Assembly: GCF_030846775.1 (NCBI RefSeq)
Contig: NZ_CP132910.1
Span: forward strand, 654,001 to 718,000
Length of the DNA stretch: 64,000 nucleotides
From: Geothrix sp. 21YS21S-2
GTDB lineage: Bacteria; Acidobacteriota; Holophagae; Holophagales; Holophagaceae
Reading direction: 5' to 3'
Shown: positions 43,587 to 51,311 of the stretch, piece by piece
Layout of the letters: each line of letters opens with the position of its first letter
Position numbering within the stretch: the first letter of the stretch is position 1
Position numbers and translations under genes: made by a program
The notes under the pieces: model-generated
The model's database searches: none
What the model saw: only the letters and a program-made list of their open reading frames with translations
Told to the model about the DNA's origin: nothing

Positions 43587-43601
43587 TGAGAATGGTTCTC
43601 A
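43587..43601. promoter_or_regulatory. Fur-like 7-1-7 palindrome in divergent region
   Basis: TGAGAAT-G-GTTCTCA, one mismatch from a perfect palindrome, lies in the 162-bp region between the divergent pseudokinase and ornithine aminotransferase genes. Binding by Fur is inferred; either gene could be the target. Confidence 0.4.
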
Positions 43602-43706
43602 TGGTTGATGAAAACGCCAACATGGACCCGGCGTCCCGTTCCTGCATGCCGGTTTTTTGCGCCGGTGTGCGATAGTGTCCGCAGTCCTTTTCCGGAGGAG
43701 GTTTCC

Positions 43707-44921
43707 ATGACCCTGGATGTCACCCCAGCAGCGGCTGCCTTCATCGACCAGGAGAACCGCTTCGGCGCCCACAACTACCATCCCCTGGACGTGGTCTGCA
43801 CCCAGGGCCGCGGGGTCTTCCTCACCGACGTGGACGGCAAGGACTACATGGATTTCCTGGCCGCGTACAGCGCCGTGAACCAGGGCCACAACCACCCCCG
43901 CATCGCCGAGGCCATGATCCGCCAGGTGCGCCGCCTCTCCCTGACCAGCCGCGCCTTCCGCAACGACCAGTTCCCGCCCCTGCTGGAGAAGCTGTGCCGG
44001 CTCACGGGCTTCGACAAGGCCCTCCTCATGAACAGCGGCGCCGAGGCGGTGGAGACCGCGCTCAAGGCCATGCGCAAGTGGGGCTACGACCGCAAGGGCA
44101 TCGAGTATCCCAAGGCGGAGATCATCGTGGCCGACGGCAACTTCCACGGCCGCACCACCACCATCGTCGGCTTTTCCACCGACCCCGATTCCACCAGCCG
44201 CTTCGGGCCCTTCACCCCCGGGTTCCGCATCGTCCCCTACGGCGACCTCCAGGCCGTGCGCGAGGCCATCACGCCCAACACCTGCGCCATCTTCATGGAG
44301 CCCATCCAGGGCGAGGGCGGCGTCATCATCCCCCCGGCGGGCTTCCTGCGGGGCCTGCGCGAGCTGGCCGACCGGAACCGCTGCCTGCTGGTGCTGGACG
44401 AGATCCAGTCCGGACTGGGGCGCACGGGCAAGCTCTTCGCGTTCGAGCACGAGGGCATCCGCCCCGACGGCGTGACCATCGGCAAGGCGCTCAGCGGCGG
44501 CTTCTATCCCGTGAGCGCCTTCCTGGCCACCGGGGAGGTGATGGAGGTCTTCACCCCCGGCATCCACGGCTCCACCTACGGCGGCAACCCCCTGGCCTGC
44601 GCCGTGGCCAGCGCCGCCCTGGACGTCCTGGTGGACGAGAGGCTGGTGGAGAACGCCGCGGAACTGGGCGCCCACCTGCGCCATCGCCTGGAGACGATGC
44701 GCACGGACAAGCTCGCCGAGGTGCGCGTCATCGGCCTCTGGGCCGGCGTGCAGCTCAAGCCCGAGGCCGGCGGGGCCCGCAAATACTGCTACCTGCTCAA
44801 GGACCGCGGCATGCTCTGCAAGGACACCCACGTGGACACCATCCGCCTGGCGCCGCCCCTGGTGATCACGAAGGACCAGATCGACTGGGCCGTGGACCAG
44901 CTGGAGGCGGTGCTGGGCTAG
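43707..44921 (+). CDS. rocD: Ornithine aminotransferase
   Basis: A 404-residue class III PLP transaminase. Ornithine is converted to glutamate semialdehyde, linking arginine and proline metabolism. Motifs: 'NYHPLDVVCTQGRGVFLTDVDGK', 'AYSAVNQGHNHP', 'MNSGAEAVETALK', 'MEPIQGEGGVIIPP', 'LVLDEIQSGLGRTGK', and PLP Lys260 in 'TIGKALSGG'. The 'NYHPL' and 'SAVNQGH' blocks favour ornithine over acetylornithine specificity. GGAGGAG precedes the ATG. Confidence 0.92.
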   Translation: MTLDVTPAAAAFIDQENRFGAHNYHPLDVVCTQGRGVFLTDVDGKDYMDFLAAYSAVNQGHNHPRIAEAMIRQVRRLSLTSRAFRNDQFPPLLEKLCRLTGFDKALLMNSGAEAVETALKAMRKWGYDRKGIEYPKAEIIVADGNFHGRTTTIVGFSTDPDSTSRFGPFTPGFRIVPYGDLQAVREAITPNTCAIFMEPIQGEGGVIIPPAGFLRGLRELADRNRCLLVLDEIQSGLGRTGKLFAFEHEGIRPDGVTIGKALSGGFYPVSAFLATGEVMEVFTPGIHGSTYGGNPLACAVASAALDVLVDERLVENAAELGAHLRHRLETMRTDKLAEVRVIGLWAGVQLKPEAGGARKYCYLLKDRGMLCKDTHVDTIRLAPPLVITKDQIDWAVDQLEAVLG

Positions 44922-45006
44922 GTGTCGGCCAGCACGAGGCTTCCTGGACAAAGGATGAAGGGGAGTTCAAGGCAAGAAGATCCCCATCCATCCCATTAAT
45001 CCGATT

Positions 45007-45096
45007 CCTGTTTCAGCAGGGCGAGCACAGGAATGGGTCGGCGAAAGCCGGTAGCTTGCGCGCCTGTTCATTCCTGGCTGGCCCTGCTGAAACAGG
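45007..45096. repeat. 90-bp imperfect inverted repeat downstream of rocD
   Basis: The outer 16 bases (CCTGTTTCAGCAGGGC, 45007-45022) match the reverse complement of 45081-45096 exactly, and an inner CAGGAATG/CATTCCTG pair extends the foldback. It could be a terminator, a REP-like or MITE-like element, or a relic next to the IS200 insertion. The 361-bp gap between rocD and the transposase otherwise holds no gene. Confidence 0.65.
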
Positions 45097-45164
45097 GAAG
45101 AAATGGATTGACGCGAAAAGGCAGGATAAGGCCTGGCCCGAGCCTTGGGTTTGTCTGAATGGCC

Positions 45165-45825
45165 TAGCAAAACCAGGAGACCCCCCGGCTCTGCCGGGGT
45201 GGCAGTAGAAGTTTGACATTTCAGGGAGTCCATCTTGGAATCTCCGATTGTGAGCCGCCAAGCACACGAAAGGAGGTCCAAGATGGACTCGTCGGAAAGT
45301 CTAAGCCACTCCCGGTGGGAGTGTAAGTACCACGTGGTGTTTATCCCAAAATGTCGAAGAAAGACGCTCTACGAGAAGTTACGACCACATCTGGGTGAGG
45401 TGTTCCGGCAACTGGCCGCGCAGAAGGAATGCCGGATCGAGGAGGGGCACCTCATGGCCGATCACGTCCATATTCTGATTTCGATTCCGCCAAAGTATGC
45501 CGTGGCGCAGGTGATCGGGTTCATCAAGGGTAAGAGCGCGATTCACCTCGCCCGCGTGTATGGGGAGAGGAAGCGCAACTTTGTAGGCCAGAACTTCTGG
45601 GCGCGCGGCTACTTCGTATCGACAGTGGGCCGAGATGAGACGGTCGTGCGCGAATACATCCGAAAACAGGAAAAGGAGGACGAGCGATTTGAGCAACTGT
45701 CCCTGTTTCGCTGACCAGGCACCTCCAAGGTGCCCATCCTATGATTCGGGGCCGCGTTAGCGACCCCGACCAGCCGCTTTGAGCGGCTCACGTTTTAAAC
45801 CCCCCGGCTCTGCCGGGGGATGTCT
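45165..45825 (+). mobile_element. IS200/IS605-family element, tnpA only
   Basis: The single transposase gene is flanked by matching hairpins of the type used by HUH transposases: CCCCGGC-TCT-GCCGGGG at 45183-45199 and CCCCCGGC-TCT-GCCGGGGG at 45801-45819. A third hairpin (GCCGC-TTTGA-GCGGC) lies inside the right end near 45774. No terminal inverted repeats or target duplication are expected for this family. The outer limits are approximate. The right end abuts the stop codon of the LtaS-like gene. No TnpB gene accompanies it. Confidence 0.85.
45283..45714 (+). CDS. tnpA: IS200-type HUH transposase TnpA
   Basis: A 143-residue Y1 transposase. The HUH motif is His61-Val-His63 ('DHVHILIS'), and the catalytic Tyr125 lies in 'YIRKQ' with Gln129. 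It excises and inserts single-stranded DNA. The start at 45283 has AAAGGAGG six bases upstream; an earlier in-frame Met is less well placed. The length is normal, with no frameshift, so the element may be active. Confidence 0.95.
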   Translation: MDSSESLSHSRWECKYHVVFIPKCRRKTLYEKLRPHLGEVFRQLAAQKECRIEEGHLMADHVHILISIPPKYAVAQVIGFIKGKSAIHLARVYGERKRNFVGQNFWARGYFVSTVGRDETVVREYIRKQEKEDERFEQLSLFR

Positions 45826-47765
45826 TAGTCCAGCTTGCGTGCGGTGAAGAGTTCGTACGCCGTCTGGTAGTACGCGATCGCCAGCGCATCCAGGTTGACC
45901 CCCGCCGGCAGGGGCCGGTAGGCGTCCGAGGCGGGATCGTAGCTTTTCGAAACCTTCCCTCCGTGCAGCCCCAGGGTCGTCACCACCCCGTCCTTCATCA
46001 GGGCCACCTGATCGTTGTGGTTGAAGAGCATCACCCGGCCCGCCTCCGGAGTATGGAGGACGTCCTGCCCGAACCATGGGGCCGTGTAGGGAAGGCCCAG
46101 GAGGCCCATGAGGGTCGGCGCAAGATCCATCTGGGACATGAGCCCGTCCGAGCGCCCCGGGGCCAGGTGGGCGGGGGAGTAGAGCATCAGGGGGATCTCG
46201 TAGGTGCGCAGGGGGATCTCCTGGCGGCCGTACACCCGCGCCCCGTGGTCGGCGATGACGATGAACAGGGTGTCCCGGAACCAGGCATGGCGCTCCGCTT
46301 GCCGCAGGAACTGGCCCTGGGCGTAGTCCGCGTACCGCACCCCGGATTCCCGGCCGCCCTTGCTGGCCTTCACGCCGATGGCTTCGAGCCCGGGCCGGAA
46401 GGTGAAGGGCTTGTGGTTCGAGGTGTTCATGATGTGGAGGAAGAAGGGGGCCTTCGCGGTCGCCAACGTGTCCGCATGGGCCAGGGCCATGTCGAAGAGG
46501 TCCTCGTCGGATACGCCCCAGATGTTCTCGAAGCGGGGCGTGGTCTTCAGGTTGGTGCGGTCCAGCACCTCGTAGCCGTTGCTGGAGAAGAAGTCGTTCA
46601 TGTTGTCGAAGTAGCCGTAGCCTCCATACATGAAGGTCGACCGGTAGCCGAGGCCCCGCAGCACGGAGCCCAGGGTGGCCATGGACCCGTGGCCTGGCCG
46701 CCGGAGGATGGCCTCCGTGGGCACGGGCGGCAGGGAGTTGGTGATGGCTTCCAGGCCCCGGACGGTGCGGGTGCCCGTGGCGTACACGTGGCGGAACCAG
46801 AGGCCCTTCTTGGCGAACTGGTCGAACTGGGGCGTCCAGTCCCGTTCCGAGCCGTAGAGGCGGCTGAACTCCGCCCCGAAGGACTCGCTGGAGATGAGGA
46901 CGACGTTCAGCCTGCCCAGGCCTCCGGGGCGGGCCGGGAACTGGCGGTCCAGGCGGCCCTCGGCGAGGCGGGTGAAGGTGCCGCCTCCGGGGGCCAGCTG
47001 CGCCTTGAGCTGCGCGAGGTTCTCGGCCGGGGGCCGGGTGGCGTAGTAGGCGTGGTAGTCGATCTCGCTGGTGCGCAGGGCCCGGAAGAAGCTGGAGGGT
47101 CCGTTGGCCGCCAGTTCATTGGCGACGCGGTTGTGGGACCTGCCCAGGAGGTTTGCGGGTACCCAGAGGATGGCGGCGGCCAGGAGGAGGGCGTAGACCG
47201 CCAGGACCCGGCTCCGGGCCCGGAAGTCCACGGGCGCGGCCAGGGCCGAAGCCCAGGCGGCGCGGAACCACCAGGCCGCCAACCCCCCGATCAGGGCGGA
47301 GGCCAGGATGAGCTTGACCACCGGGTATTCCGTCCAGATGTCCCCGGCCACCTCCGTGGGGTACATGAGGTAGTTCACCGACACCAGGTTGAAGCGGGCG
47401 TTGAATTCCTCGAAGAAGAAGTACTCGCACCCCGCGAGCACGAGCCAGCCCAGGACGCACAGGAAGGTCGCCAGGTGCGGCAGCCCGTTCCGCCCGGAGG
47501 CGGGGCCGGGCTTCAGCCCGAGGTACAGGACCAGGGGGAGCAGGAAGTAGAGCGTCTGCACCGCGTCGGCCGCGCCTCCGGCGGGCAGGATCCAAAGCAG
47601 GGCGGACAGCCCCACGCCGGCCTCGCGGCCGAAGCAGGCCCACAGGGCCAGCCGGGACGCCAGGCCCAGGCCCAGGTAGAGCCCGGCCAGGAGCAGCGCG
47701 GGGCGGAGGCGGGAGCCCGCGGTCTGGAGGAGGGTGGGCGGTGCGGAGGGGGCGGAGTGCATCAT
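45825..47765 (-). CDS. LtaS-like phosphoglycerol transferase/sulfatase-family membrane enzyme
   Basis: A 646-residue enzyme with about five N-terminal helices (1-215) and a C-terminal alkaline-phosphatase-fold domain (about 290-620). Metal and nucleophile segments: 'NVVLISSESFGAEF', the Thr in 'GTRTVRGLEAITNSLPP', and 'IVIADHGARVYG'. This is the architecture of lipoteichoic acid synthase. In Gram-negatives, relatives modify periplasmic glucans or LPS with phosphoglycerol or phosphoethanolamine. The substrate is inferred from context, next to the fused LptFG copy B. Confidence 0.85.
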   Translation of the reverse strand: MMHSAPSAPPTLLQTAGSRLRPALLLAGLYLGLGLASRLALWACFGREAGVGLSALLWILPAGGAADAVQTLYFLLPLVLYLGLKPGPASGRNGLPHLATFLCVLGWLVLAGCEYFFFEEFNARFNLVSVNYLMYPTEVAGDIWTEYPVVKLILASALIGGLAAWWFRAAWASALAAPVDFRARSRVLAVYALLLAAAILWVPANLLGRSHNRVANELAANGPSSFFRALRTSEIDYHAYYATRPPAENLAQLKAQLAPGGGTFTRLAEGRLDRQFPARPGGLGRLNVVLISSESFGAEFSRLYGSERDWTPQFDQFAKKGLWFRHVYATGTRTVRGLEAITNSLPPVPTEAILRRPGHGSMATLGSVLRGLGYRSTFMYGGYGYFDNMNDFFSSNGYEVLDRTNLKTTPRFENIWGVSDEDLFDMALAHADTLATAKAPFFLHIMNTSNHKPFTFRPGLEAIGVKASKGGRESGVRYADYAQGQFLRQAERHAWFRDTLFIVIADHGARVYGRQEIPLRTYEIPLMLYSPAHLAPGRSDGLMSQMDLAPTLMGLLGLPYTAPWFGQDVLHTPEAGRVMLFNHNDQVALMKDGVVTTLGLHGGKVSKSYDPASDAYRPLPAGVNLDALAIAYYQTAYELFTARKLD

Positions 47766-47804
47766 GATGTCCAGAAAAGGCCAGTCTGTTGGGGTGGAGG
47801 GTGT

Positions 47805-50018
47805 TCAGGTCCGGAGCCGGGAGAGCCGCATCAGCCCGAACCCCGCGAGAAGGAGGCAGGGCGCCAGGAAGCCCCAGGCCGCAGGAAGTTCGGAGGCCCG
47901 GGCGGCGCCGCCGAAGAGGGTCTGGAGCCCCAGGAACAGCAACCCGCCCACCAGGCCGGCACCGATGGCTTGGCCGCGCCCCTGGCGGGGTCCCGGAAGG
48001 GCGTAGGAGAGCATGGCCATAACCAGCAGGGGGCCCGAAACCCAACCCAGAAGGCGGTTCCACAGGAGGTAGGCCCGCTCGGGATCGGGCGCCCACCGCT
48101 GCCACTCGACCAGGTCCCGGGTGGCCGCTTCGGAGGCGGAGGGAGCCTTCAGCAGCGCCCGGTCCGGGAACAGGGTGAGGGCGGGGGGGCCGGGCACCAG
48201 GGCCATCCCGCCCCAGGGGAGGGCGTCCACCCGCTCCTGCCCGGGCTTCCAGCGGAGCAGGACGGGCGCTTCGAAGGGGGGCTTCAGGGGGAAGCCCCAC
48301 CGGGCTTCCGGGGAGAGGTGCCACAGGACGCCCGTGGATCCCAGGTACATCCAGGGGGAGGTGTCGCCCTGGGGCGGCGGGCGCCGGAGGATCTGGTGGT
48401 ACAGGCTCCGTGCCCGGGTGCGCGCCGGGGGAGCCAGGCCGGCCTGCAGCAGGAAGGTGGCCAGGGCCACGGCACCCCAGGCGTAGCGGCTTGCCCAGAG
48501 CCACTGGACCAGGCTTACGCCGCCGGCCCGGATGGCCAGCCATTCGCGGGTGAGGCCGCCCTCCGACAGCACCAGCAGGGTGCCCAGCAGAAAGGACACG
48601 GGGAGCGCCACCTCGAGGAAGGGGGGCAGGTCCCACACCCAGTAGAGGAGGAAGTCCGCCAGGCGGATGTGGTTCCGGGTGAGATCGCCCGCGAGGCTGG
48701 AGAACTCCACCAGCAGGTCCAGCACCAGGAGGCTGCCCATGGTCATGCCCCAGCTGCGCCACCAGGCCAGGGTGGCCCAGTGGCGGAGGACGCCCCGGCG
48801 GTTGCCCTGGCGGTGGACCCACTGGGCCAGGGCCGTCCGGGCCTTGGCCAGCCGGGCCTGGAGCGGGGCCAGGCGCAGGCGTTTCCCCAGCCGGTCGAGG
48901 AGGACGCCGGGACCCCGGCGGGTCCGGTGGGGGGACAGCCGCCGGTTGAGGAAGAACCAGCCGGCCCCCAGGAAGAGGAAGGGCAGGAGGAGCGTGGGGC
49001 CCAGGGCGGGAAGCTTGCCGTCCAGCACCAGGTTCTCCAGGGATTTCATCAGGAAGTAGTAGACCAGGATCACGCCCAGGCTCTTGACGAGGGCGCCTCC
49101 GCGGTAGAAGCGCGCATGGCCGAAGCCCAGGCCGATGCCCAGAAGCAGCAGGGCGATCCCCGCCAGGGGAAGGGTCAGGCGCCTGGTGAGCTCGACGGCC
49201 GATTCCCGGCGCTGGGAGGTGGGCGCCCGGGGGTCCCGCCAGACCCGCACCAGGGCCCCGGACGGCGCGTAGCGCATGGCCAGGGGGGCCAGGATGCGTG
49301 GACCGGAGGGCACCACGAGCCGCTGGAGGTGATGCGCTTCCTTCAGGTGGACCGGGCCGCCGCCGGAACCGGGATAGCTGGCACCCCGCAGGTCCTCCAG
49401 GTGCAACTGGACCTCCACCTGGCCGGCGGGCGTGTTCCCCAGGGTGTAGGCCACCCGGGAGGCGGTCAGGTGCCGGACGCCGGCGGCCGTGGCCTCCATG
49501 AGGTGGAACTGGCCGGTCCCGGACAACCAGAAGGCGGAGTCCGGGGACCCGGGAGGATGCCACGGGGGGCTGCCCGGCCGCAGGAATTTCGCGAGGGCCT
49601 CCTCGGCCATCCGGTGGCGGAGGGTCCGCTGCAGCCCGGCGGCCCCGGGCACCAGGAGGTGGGCGTTCAGGGAGGCCAGCGTCAGGAGGCCGGCGCCCAG
49701 GATGGCCCACGGCACGAGCCAGGTGCGGCGCCCCGCCCCGAGCCCCTGGGCCGCCACCAGCTCGGAACCCTCCATCAGCTGCTGGGTGCCCAGGAGCCCG
49801 CCCAGCACCGCCGCCATGGGGAGCACCATGCCCAAGGTCTCGGGCAGGGACAGGAGCAGGAGGGGGACCATCCATCGCAGGGCGGCGCCCTGGGCGAAGA
49901 TCTCCCTGGAGAGCGCGACCGTCTCCCAGGAAATGAGCAACAGGCCATAAAAAAGAAGCGCCCCCAGGAAGGGGGCGAGCCAGCGGCGGAGGAGATAGCG
50001 GGTGAGGGTGGACGGCAC
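47805..50018 (-). CDS. Fused LptF-LptG family LPS permease, copy B
   Basis: A 737-residue double-length permease, clearly a paralogue of the 23026 gene: 'STLTRYLLRRW', 'PLLLLSLPETLGMVLPMAAV', 'FLRPGSPPW', 'SAVELTRRLTLPLAGIALLL', and in the second half 'LGTLLVLSEGGLTREWLAIRAGG' and 'MYLGSTGVLWHL'. GTG 50018 matches the start of copy A. Unlike copy A, it has uniform GC-rich codon use. Two fused copies may serve two lipid cargoes, or one may be a duplicate. It precedes the LtaS-like gene on the same strand. Confidence 0.87.
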   Translation of the reverse strand: MPSTLTRYLLRRWLAPFLGALLFYGLLLISWETVALSREIFAQGAALRWMVPLLLLSLPETLGMVLPMAAVLGGLLGTQQLMEGSELVAAQGLGAGRRTWLVPWAILGAGLLTLASLNAHLLVPGAAGLQRTLRHRMAEEALAKFLRPGSPPWHPPGSPDSAFWLSGTGQFHLMEATAAGVRHLTASRVAYTLGNTPAGQVEVQLHLEDLRGASYPGSGGGPVHLKEAHHLQRLVVPSGPRILAPLAMRYAPSGALVRVWRDPRAPTSQRRESAVELTRRLTLPLAGIALLLLGIGLGFGHARFYRGGALVKSLGVILVYYFLMKSLENLVLDGKLPALGPTLLLPFLFLGAGWFFLNRRLSPHRTRRGPGVLLDRLGKRLRLAPLQARLAKARTALAQWVHRQGNRRGVLRHWATLAWWRSWGMTMGSLLVLDLLVEFSSLAGDLTRNHIRLADFLLYWVWDLPPFLEVALPVSFLLGTLLVLSEGGLTREWLAIRAGGVSLVQWLWASRYAWGAVALATFLLQAGLAPPARTRARSLYHQILRRPPPQGDTSPWMYLGSTGVLWHLSPEARWGFPLKPPFEAPVLLRWKPGQERVDALPWGGMALVPGPPALTLFPDRALLKAPSASEAATRDLVEWQRWAPDPERAYLLWNRLLGWVSGPLLVMAMLSYALPGPRQGRGQAIGAGLVGGLLFLGLQTLFGGAARASELPAAWGFLAPCLLLAGFGLMRLSRLRT

Positions 50019-50154
50019 TTGAAGTTTCCAAATCCTAAAGGATTCCCCTATTCTCCGCGACGGCCGCCGCCGAGGGAAGGGGTTCCCGTCCGCGGCGGGC
50101 GGAAACCTGACCCTGGAATTCAACTACAATGGGGTTCGAAAGGGGGTCTTCCCC

Positions 50155-51309
50155 GTGGGTGGCGAGTCTTCCCTTCTGCTGGACCATGCTCTTGCCTGCA
50201 TCCGGGCCCATCCGGGCCTGAAGGAGGGCGACCGGGTGCTGGCTGCCATGTCGGGCGGCATCGACAGTTCCGTGATGGCGGCCCTGCTCCACCGGGCGGG
50301 CTTCGACGTGGTGGGCGTGTCCATGCAGCTCTTCGACAAGACCCGGGGCGGCACCCGGCCCGAGACGGAGGGCAAGTGCTGCACCCTCGATGATTTTCAG
50401 GACGCCAGGCGGGTGGCCTTCCAGACGGGGTTTCCCCACTACGTGCTGGACCTGGAAGGGCCCTTCAAGGCGACCGTCATCGACCCTTTCGTGCAGGGCT
50501 ATCTGGCGGGTGAAACCCCCAGCCCTTGCATCCGGTGCAATCAGCACCTCAAGTTCCGTGCGCTGCTGGACGCGGCCTCGGACCTGGACTGCGCCTTCGT
50601 GGCCACGGGGCACTACGCGCGGATCACCCGGGACGGCTGGGGCTACCACCTCCTGAAGGCCTCGGACCCGCTCAAGGACCAGAGCTACTTCCTGTTCACC
50701 CACGACCAGGCCACCCTGGCGCGCACCCTGTTCCCCCTGGCGGGCTTCGCCAAGGTCGAGGTGCGCCAGCTGGCCCGGGACCTGGACCTCCACCTGGCGG
50801 AAAAGGCCGAGAGCCAGGAGATCTGTTTCATTCCCGAGCGCTACGACCGCTACATCGAGGAGGAGGGGCTGGCTCCGGCACGTTCGGGGGACGGCCCCAT
50901 CCGGCACCTGGACGGGCGGGTCCTGGGCACCCACGGAGGCACCTGGCGGTTCACGGTGGGCCAGCGCAAGGGGATCGGGGTCGCCTTCGCCGCGCCGCTG
51001 TTCGTGGTCCGGGTGGATCCCGCCACCGACACGGTGTGGGTGGGGGAGGAGGACCGGCTCCTGGAGACCGGGTTCACGGTCAGGGAGGTGTCCTGGTGCG
51101 GCGAGGCCCCGGCCGGATCCCTGGCCTGCCGGGTGCGAATCCGGTCACGGGGAAAAGAGGCCGAGGCGGTGGTCCATCCCCTGGGGGGCGGGCGGGCCCG
51201 GGTCCGGTTCCTTGAGCCCCAGCGCGCCATCGCCCCGGGGCAGGCGGCGGTCTTCTATGTGGCGGACGAAGTGGCGGGTGGAGGCTGGATCGAGCCGCAA
51301 GCCATGTGA
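50155..51309 (+). CDS. mnmA: tRNA-specific 2-thiouridylase
   Basis: A 384-residue enzyme that makes s2U34 in tRNA-Lys, -Glu and -Gln. The PP-loop 'AAMSGGIDSSVMA' lies near residue 31. The catalytic Cys pair is in 'CIRCN' and 'ESQEICFIPE'. The C-terminal domains have 'GTWRFTVGQRKGIGV' and 'YVADEVAGGG'. GTG at 50155 follows AGGGGG. It is divergent from the lptFG gene. The window's tRNA-Gln (TTG) would be one of its substrates. Confidence 0.94.
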   Translation: MGGESSLLLDHALACIRAHPGLKEGDRVLAAMSGGIDSSVMAALLHRAGFDVVGVSMQLFDKTRGGTRPETEGKCCTLDDFQDARRVAFQTGFPHYVLDLEGPFKATVIDPFVQGYLAGETPSPCIRCNQHLKFRALLDAASDLDCAFVATGHYARITRDGWGYHLLKASDPLKDQSYFLFTHDQATLARTLFPLAGFAKVEVRQLARDLDLHLAEKAESQEICFIPERYDRYIEEEGLAPARSGDGPIRHLDGRVLGTHGGTWRFTVGQRKGIGVAFAAPLFVVRVDPATDTVWVGEEDRLLETGFTVREVSWCGEAPAGSLACRVRIRSRGKEAEAVVHPLGGGRARVRFLEPQRAIAPGQAAVFYVADEVAGGGWIEPQAM

Positions 51310-51311
51310 TA

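Noticed and set aside
44967-45281. Possible 104-residue minus-strand gene before the transposon
   Set aside because: It crosses the inverted repeat and the IS end, and has no Shine-Dalgarno sequence or recognisable domain.
45963-50393. A 1476-codon open frame on the plus strand
   Set aside because: It runs antisense through two clear membrane-protein genes and has a low-complexity Gly/Gln/Pro/Arg composition, typical of antisense frames in GC-rich DNA.
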